Notes: generated by a model not told the origin, from the sequence alone. A stretch of DNA of 64,000 nt from JAAUTS01 sp034440395 (GCA_034440395.1 JAWXBW010000047.1:1-64000), one strand, 5' to 3'; shown: positions 1 through 8,010, counted from the first letter of the stretch. Translations and numbers: made by a program.

Positions 1-378
1 AAAATCATCACAGAAAAGTGTCGATCGATTTCCATGATGCCTGATGTCGTGACGCACAAGATTTTTTAAACCGAACTCGACAATATCATGATTCATAAAT
101 AGGGATAAGTGCTTGACAAGCTAAAAGTGTTTTCCTAAGTCCCTCTTCAGTCGAGCTTAAAATGTGAGGACTACAAGGAGTAACGAGCCTGGCATGATGC
201 GACGGAGATATCTTAAAGTATAGCCAGCCTCATGTGGCTTGAGGCGATTTAAGAGATGGGGTTCTTGTCGGTGTAGGCGTCTAGAGTTTGTTTCTGTAAC
301 TCTAAAGTTATGCCCTAAATAATGTAGCTTCTCGCCTTCAGCCATTGCCTCACTACCACTTTCATGACATACTGACCT
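1..378. other. Left-edge stretch without a supported gene
   Basis: No convincing gene is visible. A frame open from base 1 ends at a TAA at 67-69 and could be the last 22 codons of a gene entering from the left, but nothing in it is recognisable. A TTGACA hexamer lies at 113-118, but no good -10 box follows at 16-18 bases. A 62-codon minus-strand open frame at 157-345 has no family features and was not called. Confidence 0.4.
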
Positions 379-1215
379 ATGAATACATTAACAAGACTTT
401 CTCTAACCCTACTTTTGTTTAGCAGCGGTGTTAGTATGCTACACAGTCAGTCGACCGCAAGCCCCGAACCTGTTTTGCCCGTCGTCACGACTTTGGACAC
501 GCCACTGACAAGCCCAGAGGCTCCCACCCCTGAGCCTAGCCCTACTCCGACCCTCATACCTGCACCCTCAGCTACACCTTTACCGATCCCTACTATCACT
601 AGCACGCCTGTGCCCACGCCAGCGCCCAGTTCCACGCCCACCCGCGCACCAACTCCTTTAGCCTCCGCACTGCAGCTGAAAGGTTATGCTTCTTATCCAC
701 CAGAAATTCAGGATCTGGTGCAAAAATGCATCGCCTTGAGTAATCAAGGTCTGAGCTATCAGTTCGGGTCGGCTGATCCCGCTCAAGGTGGCATGGACTG
801 CTCAGGAACTATTATGCATCTATTAAAATCAGCGGGCTGGAAAAATCTGCCGCGTCAGTCTGATGGCTTCTACCGCTGGACTTGGCAGAATGACACCTTC
901 ACCGCCGTGAATGGTATGACTTTCAACAGCTTTGAATGGTCGAAGTTAAGGCCCGGTGATCTCTTGTTTTGGGTTGGCACTTATGGGGTAGATAAAAAAC
1001 GGGATCCCGCCATTTCACACGTTATGCTTTACCTAGGTGAAGAAGTCAGCACAGGCCGTCGCGTGATGTTTGGTGCTAGTGAAAATAGACGCTACCAAGA
1101 TAAAAGAAGATCAGGTGTCGGCATTTTTGACTTCGTGCTACCTAAGTCCGTTAATCCAGAATCAAGGAACCAACCTCGCATGATCGGTTACGGAAAAATA
1201 CCTAAACGCAGTTAA
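379..1215 (+). CDS. Secreted NlpC/P60-family cysteine peptidase with Pro/Thr-rich linker
   Basis: Predicted cell-wall hydrolase that cleaves peptide bonds in peptidoglycan stem peptides, acting outside the cytoplasm. Residues 1-23 form a signal peptide. Residues about 27-92 are a low-complexity linker made almost only of Pro, Thr, Ala and Ser (many PTP, PAP and TPT units). The catalytic domain follows from about residue 105. The NlpC/P60 nucleophile sits in a DCSG motif (Cys141) and the catalytic His in SHVMLYLG (His214). The length of 278 residues suits one catalytic domain plus a wall-spanning linker. ATG 379 was chosen because it starts the signal peptide directly. The gene stands alone, 107 bases before yceI. 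No SH3 or LysM binding domain is visible, so the linker may do the positioning (inference). Confidence 0.85.
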   Translation: MNTLTRLSLTLLLFSSGVSMLHSQSTASPEPVLPVVTTLDTPLTSPEAPTPEPSPTPTLIPAPSATPLPIPTITSTPVPTPAPSSTPTRAPTPLASALQLKGYASYPPEIQDLVQKCIALSNQGLSYQFGSADPAQGGMDCSGTIMHLLKSAGWKNLPRQSDGFYRWTWQNDTFTAVNGMTFNSFEWSKLRPGDLLFWVGTYGVDKKRDPAISHVMLYLGEEVSTGRRVMFGASENRRYQDKRRSGVGIFDFVLPKSVNPESRNQPRMIGYGKIPKRS

Positions 1216-1322
1216 ATTGTGCTTAAAGCATGGAACACTCCCTCTTCTCTGGCTCCGCCCTTTTGTGAATATCTGGATCCTCTTTGCTTTGTTTTTTTCT
1301 TCGCCTCCGCTAGCTATTGGTA

Positions 1323-1898
1323 ATGAACTTAAAGCGCACACTTCTCCTTTGTATTGTTTTTATCACTTCCCACAGCTTCGCACAGGCTGCCCCTGAGACG
1401 TACCAGATTGATCCCGTTCATTCCACCATCGAGTTTAAAATTAGACACTTAGGGATTAGCTGGGTCACAGGCTCTTTTGCTGAATTTTCTGGCACCACCG
1501 TGTTTGATGAGGAAAAACCTGAGAGCTCCAGCGTCTCCGTTACGGTCAAAGCCACCAGCGTGGACACCCGTAACACCAAACGCGATACCCACTTACGCAG
1601 CGCTGATTTTTTTAATATAGAAAAATTTCCAGAACTAACCTTTAAAAGTAATAAAGTAGAAAAGCTAACTAATAATGAATTTAAAGTTACGGGAGATTTC
1701 ACGTTGCATGGCGTTACTAAGCCACTCGTCTTCACTCTAACAGGCACAGCATTAGTTGATGGTATGCAGGGAGAAAAACGCCGTGGGGGAGAAACGACTT
1801 TCACCATCAAGCGTAGTGACTTCGGGATGAGTTCCAGCCTAGGACCCGTCGGTGACGATGTGCAGATTACTCTAGCCTTTTCGGGAATTAAGCAGTGA
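1323..1898 (+). CDS. YceI-family periplasmic lipid-binding protein
   Basis: YceI-family proteins are lipocalin-like beta barrels that bind polyisoprenoid or similar lipids in the periplasm; the ligand here is unknown. A signal peptide covers roughly residues 1-22, ending AQA. The mature protein begins with the typical YQIDPVHSTIEFKIRHLG, followed by the family features LRSADFFNIEKFPELTF, FTLHGVTKPL and the terminal DFGM...VGDDVQITL. The whole length of about 191 residues matches the family. ATG 1323 is preferred over an in-frame TTG two codons upstream. The 3' end overlaps the convergent response-regulator gene by 11 bases. No Shine-Dalgarno sequence is obvious. Confidence 0.9.
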   Translation: MNLKRTLLLCIVFITSHSFAQAAPETYQIDPVHSTIEFKIRHLGISWVTGSFAEFSGTTVFDEEKPESSSVSVTVKATSVDTRNTKRDTHLRSADFFNIEKFPELTFKSNKVEKLTNNEFKVTGDFTLHGVTKPLVFTLTGTALVDGMQGEKRRGGETTFTIKRSDFGMSSSLGPVGDDVQITLAFSGIKQ

Positions 1899-2577
1899 GT
1901 TTTTCGTCACGTTCATCCACGTGACTACAATATTCTAGTAAGAGAACTTGCAGTTTTTTGTGGATGTTTGTCTCGAAGGTTGTCGGCAAATCAAAAAGCT
2001 TAATAGTCGGGCCTTTAAACCCTAAAATCTCATACAATGCTTCTTCGGACTCTAAATCTGAGGTATCAGCACTTCTGAGCTCACCGCGCTCAAAGACCAA
2101 GGTGCCAATCCGCTCGTCCTCCTCAAACACAATCCGGCAGGATTTATTTTCTAGCTGGATGATTTGCAGCATGTTGATAGGTAGGAAGCCTTGAATCACA
2201 GATTCCGGTTCAATGTCCCGCATCTCAGCCAAAAGATTAATGAGATCGTCAAATAAAAAGGGCTTAGGTAGATACCGCACGGTCTCTCTAGGTCTTTCCG
2301 TATCTTTAAATTCTTCTAGAACGGCCAAGGCCGAGATCACGATGATCGGCACGTCGCGGTTTTTAGAAACTGCTGCAGTAATAATTTCAGCTCCACCACA
2401 ATTTGGCATACGCAGATCTGTGATGATTAACCCGGGCATGTTATCTTGCAACCATTCCAACGCCTGTAGACTTTCCGTAAAACCGATGACTTCCAGATCA
2501 GGAAACCTTTGGTTTAAAGCCTTGAGCAAAAAGCGCGTAATGTCTTCGTTATCATCTACGATTAAAATATCAGCCAT
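1888..2577 (-). CDS. Response regulator, receiver domain plus DUF4388-type C-terminal domain
   Basis: Two-component receiver protein without a DNA-binding domain. The receiver occupies residues 1-120 with the acidic pair Asp8/Asp9, phospho-acceptor Asp54 (ITDLRMP), Ser82 and Lys105 (LPKPF). The C-terminal part (about 125-225) reads like a DUF4388/PATAN-type module, with GFLPINMLQIIQLENKSCRI and then a GTLVFERGEL segment. This module is common in signalling proteins of Gram-negative bacteria and is thought to mediate protein contacts. It is the last gene of a minus-strand run after rlmI and the MEKHLA gene, 62 bases behind the latter. No partner kinase is adjacent. The output is therefore probably a protein interaction (inference). 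Confidence 0.85.
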   Translation of the reverse strand: MADILIVDDNEDITRFLLKALNQRFPDLEVIGFTESLQALEWLQDNMPGLIITDLRMPNCGGAEIITAAVSKNRDVPIIVISALAVLEEFKDTERPRETVRYLPKPFLFDDLINLLAEMRDIEPESVIQGFLPINMLQIIQLENKSCRIVFEEDERIGTLVFERGELRSADTSDLESEEALYEILGFKGPTIKLFDLPTTFETNIHKKLQVLLLEYCSHVDERDEKLTA

Positions 2578-2639
2578 ACTGTCTATCCCTCTTCGTAAAT
2601 TAAGGATTATGCCAAGATAAGCAAAAAAGATATGAAAAT

Positions 2640-3116
2640 TTACTCACAAAATGACCATGCGGAAAAAGCGGCAGCTTGACCAGCGTAACTTCCCCCTGCT
2701 GTCAGGAGGTTCCAAACCGTAGCCTTCTTTATTTTAAACCTTTGACCAGAGCTAGATATGCGCACGCCTTGATAATTTTCCACAAAACCAAAATTACGAA
2801 CCCGCTTAAGAAACTCCGCCCGTGCTGACCGGTGCATAGGTTCTGCGGTTAAGCGGGAAGGCGTGCCGCAAAAGGTCTCAAAGGGTATTTCCCAAAGATC
2901 TAAAGCCGCCTGATTTCCGTAATTTAAAAGTTGATCTGCCTCAGAACCGCCAGAAACAACGACACAAGGGGCTAAGAAGAGAAGCTCCGCATCACGCTCA
3001 GGATCGCCCGTCTGCACAATAAGGTCCCGCTTAAGCCAATGCTTATAACTGGTTAACAATAAGTTCGTATGCTCAAGAAGGAATTCCTTGTGCAAACATA
3101 GCGGCGAGTTTGTCAT
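2640..3116 (-). CDS. Stand-alone MEKHLA-domain protein (PAS-like sensor fold)
   Basis: The 158-residue protein consists almost wholly of a MEKHLA domain, a PAS-related fold better known from the C-terminus of plant HD-ZIP III factors and from small bacterial proteins. Visible family features are LFLAPCVVVSGGSEADQLLNYGNQAAL, the LWEIPFETFCGTPSRLTAEP segment with its PSRL core, the YQGVRISSSGQRFKI stretch and the closing ATVWNLL...GQAAAFSAW. Ligand and role are unknown; bacterial members are annotated only by domain. It starts 22 bases after rlmI on the same strand and is followed by a response regulator, so it could feed a signal into that protein (inference). Confidence 0.8.
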   Translation of the reverse strand: MTNSPLCLHKEFLLEHTNLLLTSYKHWLKRDLIVQTGDPERDAELLFLAPCVVVSGGSEADQLLNYGNQAALDLWEIPFETFCGTPSRLTAEPMHRSARAEFLKRVRNFGFVENYQGVRISSSGQRFKIKKATVWNLLTAGGSYAGQAAAFSAWSFCE

Positions 3117-3138
3117 AAAGAAATTAATGAGGCGTGAG

Positions 3139-4350
3139 CTAGGCGATTTCTTTGAGATATATGGCTTTGAGGTAATTCATCTCGATCACGGTGCAGGGAT
3201 GGTCTGGGGCATGTCCCGTGACTTCTAGTTCTTGGAATTTTCTCCCACTTTTTCTCATAGCGTGTCGAACAGATTCGGTAAACTCTTCCACCGAGACGTG
3301 AGCCGAACAGGAGCAACAAACCATAATGCCCCCTTTTCTTAGAAGCTTGATCCCTTGAAAGGCCAGCTTCTCATAAGCACGACTGGCCACGCCTCGTTCA
3401 ATCTCGCGTTTCGCTAAAGAAGGCGGATCCATTATGATCAAGTCGTAGCTTCCTTCGGCTTCTTCCAACCATTCGAAGACATCGGCTTGGATCTCGTCAT
3501 GGGGCACGGAGGCTAAAACAGGATTTGCCTCCCAGTTTTTTTGAAGTTCTTTTAAGGCATGTTCTGTAATGTCCACACTCGTGACGTGAGTAGCCCCACC
3601 GCGGGCGGCGTAGAGAGAAAAACCTCCACTAAAACTAAAGAGATTCAGCACATGTTTACCACGGGAAAGAGCTTCAACCTTACGACGGTTCTCACGTTGG
3701 TCTAAGAAGAAACCTGTCTTCTGCCCGCGGATCACGTCGGCATAAAAATTTAACCCTGATTCTAAAAACGGCACCGCCTCGTTATTTAGTTCGCCATAAA
3801 GTAAGTCGCCATCTCGGAGTTTATATGTCTTACGAACGGCATCTTGAATGTTCCGGCTCAGACGCAGCACAATGCTCTGGGGTTTAAGTTTTTCTAACAA
3901 GAGAGGAAGAATTTTCTCAAGATGCGGGAACCACGCTTGGGAATAAATTTTAAGAACAAGCACCTCACCGTATTGGTCGCAAACTAAACCAGGCCAGCCA
4001 TCGCTCTCGCCATTGATCCAGCGTAGACCATTAGTCTTAGCATTAAAATGGCCAGCCCGCCGATCAAGCGATTTTTCAAACAGCGTGCGCCACCATGCGG
4101 TATCGAGTTTAAGTGGCTTACCTGTATGCAGAACCCGGATGCGTAGGGGAGAGTCGGGGTCATAAAGACCAACGGCTAAGAAACGATCATGCCGGTCAAA
4201 AACCACGGCTAGTTCTCCTGCCGTTCCTTCACGCGTTTGCGAGCGAATGCTATCTGCAAAAACCCAAGGATGCCCTTGGCGAACGATCGTTTCGGCAGTG
4301 CTGCTTAATCGTACGCGTAAGGTAGTGGGTTTAGGAAGTGCTGAAGTCAT
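3139..4350 (-). CDS. rlmI: Class I SAM-dependent 23S rRNA (cytosine-C5) methyltransferase, RlmI family
   Basis: RlmI-type enzymes methylate C5 of a cytosine in 23S rRNA (position 1962 in E. coli). The N-terminal PUA domain starts at about residue 9 with VRLSSTAETIVRQGHPWVF. The methyltransferase core holds the family segment IRGQKTGFFLDQRENR, the SAM-binding VLNLFSFSGGFSLYAA, the acidic SVDI strand end, the DLIIMDPPSLAK motif and a Cys-rich CCSCSAHVS near the C-terminus. The 403-residue length is normal. It heads a minus-strand run with the MEKHLA and response-regulator genes. The rRNA position methylated here is inferred from the family. RlmK-like or RlmL-related activity cannot be excluded. 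Confidence 0.9.
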   Translation of the reverse strand: MTSALPKPTTLRVRLSSTAETIVRQGHPWVFADSIRSQTREGTAGELAVVFDRHDRFLAVGLYDPDSPLRIRVLHTGKPLKLDTAWWRTLFEKSLDRRAGHFNAKTNGLRWINGESDGWPGLVCDQYGEVLVLKIYSQAWFPHLEKILPLLLEKLKPQSIVLRLSRNIQDAVRKTYKLRDGDLLYGELNNEAVPFLESGLNFYADVIRGQKTGFFLDQRENRRKVEALSRGKHVLNLFSFSGGFSLYAARGGATHVTSVDITEHALKELQKNWEANPVLASVPHDEIQADVFEWLEEAEGSYDLIIMDPPSLAKREIERGVASRAYEKLAFQGIKLLRKGGIMVCCSCSAHVSVEEFTESVRHAMRKSGRKFQELEVTGHAPDHPCTVIEMNYLKAIYLKEIA

Positions 4351-4413
4351 GAGGAGATCATAAAGGATTCAGAGGAATCCACCAAACACTTTTAAAAATG
4401 TGTAGGATCAGGA

Positions 4414-4620
4414 TTATGTTTCTTGAGGCGGTTTAGCGAGAGCTTGTAGCTGCTCATCTGTGGCAAAGGGGAGATTACGTTTGCCCCCGTTAGCGGCTCG
4501 ATAGGCGATATCCATTTTAGAATCTGTGCGGCCGCAGGGGAGTGGGCTGATTAAATTACTTATTCTCCGCCGCTCCCAACGGCTCTGTTCCCATTCCTCC
4601 CGTGTCCATTCCGTTTTCAT
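4414..4620 (-). CDS. Small hypothetical protein translationally coupled to a nucleotidyltransferase
   Basis: A 68-residue soluble protein with no recognised domain. The N-terminus is rich in Trp, Glu and Arg (WTREEWEQSRWERRR), and the C-terminus contains NGGKRNLPFATDEQL. Its ATG overlaps the TGA of the preceding nucleotidyltransferase gene as ATGA, so the two are almost certainly co-translated. Both proteins begin with MKTE, which may be chance or a small duplication around the start. The arrangement resembles toxin-antitoxin or enzyme-regulator pairs, but nothing in the protein itself proves this. Confidence 0.65.
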   Translation of the reverse strand: MKTEWTREEWEQSRWERRRISNLISPLPCGRTDSKMDIAYRAANGGKRNLPFATDEQLQALAKPPQET

Positions 4621-5210
4621 AAATTTTTTTTCAGTGTCCGGGTTAAGCGCTCGCGCATAGTGAGGAATTCCTCCCGGATGCGATACTCAGGAAGATTTGC
4701 CACACGCTCTGCTTCTGCCCAATCAATGGGTAGCTGGCCAGAGAGGGCTTGTAACATAAGTTTTTCTGCACAGGCCTGCGCTTCAAGATTCACTTCTGGA
4801 TAAACGGTCATAAGTAGCCGTTCCGCCAACAAGTCCTCTGGCTTAGCGATCTGAACTCCACCTATTTTACGGAAAGGAGTCGTAGCGCAAGATTCTATCT
4901 TCCCCAATAAATCAACAAAGCAACTGCCGACCCGATAACTACGCGGCCCGCCTGTCGCCTTGAGTTGCGCCATGAGCCCCGTAATCTCGCGCAAAGGCGG
5001 GCGATCTCCCTCAAAACAAATATCAATATCACAGGAGGTGTAGAGTCCCTCCGTCAGTAGCTCTATGGCTGAACCACCAACGACGATGAGGGAGCATCCC
5101 TTTTCTTGGAATAATTCTTGCAACAACTGCGCCAACTCTAAGGTGCGCTGTGTGGGATCAGAGGCAGCCTCCACGGATTGTAGTGCTTTCAAAATAGTTT
5201 CCGTTTTCAT
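4617..5210 (-). CDS. Nucleotidyltransferase-fold protein (AbiEii/MNT-like)
   Basis: A 197-residue protein with the nucleotidyltransferase active-site pattern: the glycine motif VVGGSAIELLT (Gly45-Gly46-Ser47) followed by CDIDICFEG with Asp61 and Asp63 as probable metal-binding acidic residues. The segment IAKPEDLLAERLLM is like the helix found in many AbiEii and DUF6036-type proteins. Such folds transfer nucleotides to proteins, RNA or small molecules. Many small stand-alone members are parts of toxin-antitoxin or abortive-infection systems; the substrate here is unknown. It overlaps the downstream 68-residue gene by ATGA. A palindromic repeat lies upstream of its start. The gene appears intact, unlike its distant relatives at 35.4 and 36.1 kb. 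Confidence 0.75.
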   Translation of the reverse strand: MKTETILKALQSVEAASDPTQRTLELAQLLQELFQEKGCSLIVVGGSAIELLTEGLYTSCDIDICFEGDRPPLREITGLMAQLKATGGPRSYRVGSCFVDLLGKIESCATTPFRKIGGVQIAKPEDLLAERLLMTVYPEVNLEAQACAEKLMLQALSGQLPIDWAEAERVANLPEYRIREEFLTMRERLTRTLKKNL

Positions 5211-5269
5211 GTCGTCATTCTAACACACGTGACTCGAAGGGAGCAGCTCAAATTTCAGGAGTGTCTCTT

Positions 5270-5373
5270 CTGGGAACGCCGACGCCCTCGTCGGCTCTTC
5301 CCCTACTCAAACTCTTCTGCTTCATTAAGGCGTCCTTTTTTAAACGAGCCGACGAGGGCGTCGGCGTTCCCAG
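5270..5373. repeat. REP/BIME-like nested inverted repeat
   Basis: Two perfectly complementary 28-base arms (5270-5297 and 5346-5373) flank a 48-base spacer. Each arm is itself palindromic: GCCGACG, a four-base loop CCCT, then CGTCGGC. The left one is further extended by an outer GGGAA/TTCCC pairing at 5272-5276 and about 5299-5303. The element sits in the gap between comM (its 3' end is at 5380) and the nucleotidyltransferase gene. This architecture, two inverted palindromic units outside genes, is that of bacterial REP/BIME elements mobilised by REP-associated tyrosine transposases. No such transposase and no second copy were seen in this window. Confidence 0.8.
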
Positions 5374-5379
5374 CGGACA

Positions 5380-6912
5380 TCAACCCCAAATCTGGCGGTC
5401 GAGGCTGCGGAATTGGATGGCTTCTCCGAGGTGATCGACAGCGACGTCTGGCTGATCTGCTAAATCCGCAATGGTGCGTGCCACTTTTAGAATGCGATCA
5501 TAAGCGCGAGCACTAAGGTTCATGTCGTTCATGGCATATTTTAGCAAGTCACGGCATTCTTCATTGAGGGGAACGGCCTCTTTGATTTGTTTAGGACCCA
5601 TCTGGGCATTGCACCAAATCTTTTTTCCCGCAAAGCGTTGGCGCTGGATCTCGCGGCCACGCTCGACCCGGAGGCGGATGTCGGTGGAACTTTCTCCCGT
5701 GCTGGTGCCGAGAAGTTGCTCGTTTTTTAAAGCAGCGACTTCAATGTGGATGTCGATGCGATCGAGTAAAGGGCCCGAGATTTTACTGAGGTAACGTTGC
5801 GTAGCGGCAGCGGAGACGCGCCCGTTTTGCACATCGCTGGATTTACCGCTGGGCGAGGGATTCATCGCCGCCACCAACATGAAGCGGGCAGGAAAGGTAA
5901 GGGTGCCAGCAGCTCGGCTGATGGTGACTTTTCCATCTTCAAGAGGTTGACGGAGGACTTCGAGGGCAGAGCGTTTAAACTCAGGTAGTTCATCCAAAAA
6001 AAGGACGCCGTTGTGAGCTAGACTTACTTCACCAGGACTAGGATTGGCAGAGCCTCCGATAAGGCCGATGTCGGAGATAGTGTGATGTGGGCTGCGGAAG
6101 GGTCGGGCGGTGACGAGCGCTTCACCGTGTTGCAGAAGTCCCACGACGCTATGAATCTTCGTGGTCTCCAGTGCTTCGGGCAAGGTCATGCGGGGAAGGA
6201 TGGAGGGGATGCGTTTGGCTAACATACTTTTACCGGAGCCAGGGGGGCCGATCATAATAATGTTATGGCCACCAGCGGCAGCTATTTCTAAAGCGCGCTT
6301 GACGCTTTCTTGGCCTTTAACATCGGCAAAGTCCATGTCTTCTGGGCCGTGATCATGGCGGAAGAGGTCTTCTAGGACAACGTGGCAAGGCTGGATCTGG
6401 GTTTGGCCACTGAGGAAGTCGGCGGCGTGGCGTAAATTTTTGACTCCGTAAACTGGCAAGCCCTCAACAACAGCGGCTTCTGGTGCATTGGCTTCGGGGA
6501 CGATAAGGCCTTTAAACTTAGCGCGGTGGGCGGCATGGGCGACGGGGAGTATTCCGCGGACAGGACGCACGGTGCCGTTCAGGGCTAATTCTCCCAGAAT
6601 GAGGTAGTCGTCAAAAGATTTTATGTTGAGCTGTTCGCTGGCATGGAGCATGCCTAGGGCGATGGGAAGATCAAAACTGGGTCCCGCTTTTTTTAAATCT
6701 GCGGGTGCGAGATTGACGGTGTTACGGCCATCTTGGAAAACGTAACCACTATTCATAATGGCACTCTTAACGCGGTCGCGAGATTCTTTTACTGCCGTAT
6801 CAGGCAGGCCGACGATGACAAAGTGAGGCAGACCACGGCCTGCATCCACTTCCACTTCAACGCGGAATGCTTGGACACCAACGACGCTGGCAGACTGAAC
6901 TTTAGCGAGCAT
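5380..6912 (-). CDS. comM: YifB/ComM-family Mg-chelatase-like AAA+ ATPase
   Basis: ComM is a hexameric helicase that promotes branch migration during natural transformation in other bacteria. The N-terminal ChlI-like (Lon-protease-fold) domain shows VGLPDTAVKESRDRVKSA and the NLAPADLKKAGPSFDLPIAL region. The central AAA+ domain has the Walker A GPPGSGKSMLAKR and the Walker B VLFLDELPEF. A Mg-chelatase C-terminal domain ends with LSARAYDRILKVARTIADL. The 510-residue length is standard. It is the last gene of the rnhB-yraN-comM series, a neighbourhood seen in many bacteria. The REP-like element lies directly behind its stop codon. A competence role in this organism is inference. Confidence 0.93.
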   Translation of the reverse strand: MLAKVQSASVVGVQAFRVEVEVDAGRGLPHFVIVGLPDTAVKESRDRVKSAIMNSGYVFQDGRNTVNLAPADLKKAGPSFDLPIALGMLHASEQLNIKSFDDYLILGELALNGTVRPVRGILPVAHAAHRAKFKGLIVPEANAPEAAVVEGLPVYGVKNLRHAADFLSGQTQIQPCHVVLEDLFRHDHGPEDMDFADVKGQESVKRALEIAAAGGHNIIMIGPPGSGKSMLAKRIPSILPRMTLPEALETTKIHSVVGLLQHGEALVTARPFRSPHHTISDIGLIGGSANPSPGEVSLAHNGVLFLDELPEFKRSALEVLRQPLEDGKVTISRAAGTLTFPARFMLVAAMNPSPSGKSSDVQNGRVSAAATQRYLSKISGPLLDRIDIHIEVAALKNEQLLGTSTGESSTDIRLRVERGREIQRQRFAGKKIWCNAQMGPKQIKEAVPLNEECRDLLKYAMNDMNLSARAYDRILKVARTIADLADQPDVAVDHLGEAIQFRSLDRQIWG

Positions 6913-6983
6913 GTAAAGTTGCTAGACGAAACTTGGGCGCAGGACAAGGCTTTAGGTTCTAAGTTATTGATTAATCGAAAATA

Positions 6984-7487
6984 TTATACCCGCTCATCTG
7001 GCAGGGCGAAGGCGGACGTGATGAGTTCGCAGCGGGGAGCTTGATTTTCTTGTAGATAAACTTCGACCACGTCGAAACGGGCAGGAATTTCAGCGGAATC
7101 TTCCAGCTCTTGCAGGTAAGCGTAGGCGGTGCGGATGATACGGCGTTGTTTGGATTTAGTAACAGCCTCTGCAGGTTTTTCCCAAGAGGCCTCACTACGG
7201 GCTTTGACTTCCACAAAGACCAGAGTGTTTGCATGCCGGCAGACGATGTCTATTTCGCCCCAGCGGGACACGTAGTTACGCACAAGTATTTTGTAACCTT
7301 GTTGACGAAGAAAATGGGCAGCAGCACTTTCACCAAGAAAGCCTGTTTTATGTTTAATGCCGATGGAGGATGACAGGGAATTGACGGATCGGTGCAAACG
7401 TGTGGCGATGGATCGCACAGGCTCCACGAGCTTGGAGAGCAAGGAGGTGGGTGTGCGTGCCGTAGCCTTTGTGTTTAGTGAAGCCAT
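6984..7487 (-). CDS. YraN (UPF0102) family endonuclease-like protein
   Basis: The conserved domain starts near residue 48 with GFLGESAAAHFLRQQGYKIL, then has RNYVSRWGEIDIV and LVFVEVKARS. The E-x-D...E-x-K arrangement matches the PD-(D/E)XK nuclease fold and the UPF0102 family of Holliday-junction-resolvase-like proteins; function is not settled. The first 45 residues, rich in Ser, Thr and basic residues, are not typical. The only in-frame ATG overlaps the end of rnhB by 134 bases, so the true start may lie further in, perhaps at a rare ATT or CTG codon near the rnhB stop. Context (rnhB upstream, comM downstream) is the common one for this family. Confidence 0.85.
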   Translation of the reverse strand: MASLNTKATARTPTSLLSKLVEPVRSIATRLHRSVNSLSSSIGIKHKTGFLGESAAAHFLRQQGYKILVRNYVSRWGEIDIVCRHANTLVFVEVKARSEASWEKPAEAVTKSKQRRIIRTAYAYLQELEDSAEIPARFDVVEVYLQENQAPRCELITSAFALPDERV

Positions 7488-8010
7488 AACAAGGGTAATC
7501 TAATTCTGCTTGTTCCATGATGCGGTCACGGGTCTCTTTGGCAAGAATGGATGCCGCTGCAATGGAGGGACTAAGGCCATCTCCCTTTATAATACAGCGG
7601 AGGCTTGCGGGGTCTAAGCCTTTAGGTTTTTGAGAGCCGTCCACAAGTATGAAATCTGGCGCATGAGCTAGCTGTTGAACCGCGCGGTTCATAGCGAGGA
7701 AGGTGGCTTGAAGGATGTTAACGTGGTCGATTTCTTGCGGAGAGGCTTGACCGATGCCGTAGATGAGTTGAGGTAGCTGGGTCAGTTCCTCAAAGAGTTG
7801 CTTGCGCAGGGAACGAGTCAATTTCTTGGAGTCATTTAAGTGTTCGGGCCATGTCGTGTGTTGCAGGAAAATAACCGCCGCCGCCACAACAGGGCCAGCC
7901 AGACAGCCGCGACCCGCTTCGTCGATGCCTGCAATAAGGCAGGCGGGTGAAGTGCGTGCAGCTTGCTCATAATGCCAACTCAGAGCGTTATTTTTACTAG
8001 GACGTTTCAT
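7354..8010 (-). CDS. rnhB: Ribonuclease HII
   Basis: RNase HII removes ribonucleotides embedded in DNA and cleaves RNA/DNA hybrids. The signature AGIDEAGRGCLAGPVVAAAV carries the catalytic Asp30-Glu31. Further motifs are LNDSKKLTRSLR, FILVDGSQKP and IIKGDGLSPSIAAASILAKETRD, followed by YGFTKHKGYGTHTHL. The 218-residue length is normal for the family. It is the first gene of a rnhB-yraN-comM series on the minus strand and is separated from the upstream cyclophilin genes by a clear terminator. The annotated yraN frame starts inside its 3' end. Confidence 0.95.
   Translation of the reverse strand: MKRPSKNNALSWHYEQAARTSPACLIAGIDEAGRGCLAGPVVAAAVIFLQHTTWPEHLNDSKKLTRSLRKQLFEELTQLPQLIYGIGQASPQEIDHVNILQATFLAMNRAVQQLAHAPDFILVDGSQKPKGLDPASLRCIIKGDGLSPSIAAASILAKETRDRIMEQAELDYPCYGFTKHKGYGTHTHLLALQARGACAIHRHTFAPIRQFPVILHRH

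Noticed and set aside
113..141. TTGACA hexamer as a promoter for the first gene
   Set aside because: No acceptable -10 box at normal spacing, and it lies about 260 bases before the start codon.
157..345. 62-codon minus-strand frame near the left edge
   Set aside because: No ribosome binding site, no family features and no conserved context.
447..641. Minus-strand frame of 64 codons rich in Gly and Val
   Set aside because: It is the mirror of the Pro/Thr-rich linker of the NlpC/P60 gene; the composition is forced by the codons of the real gene.
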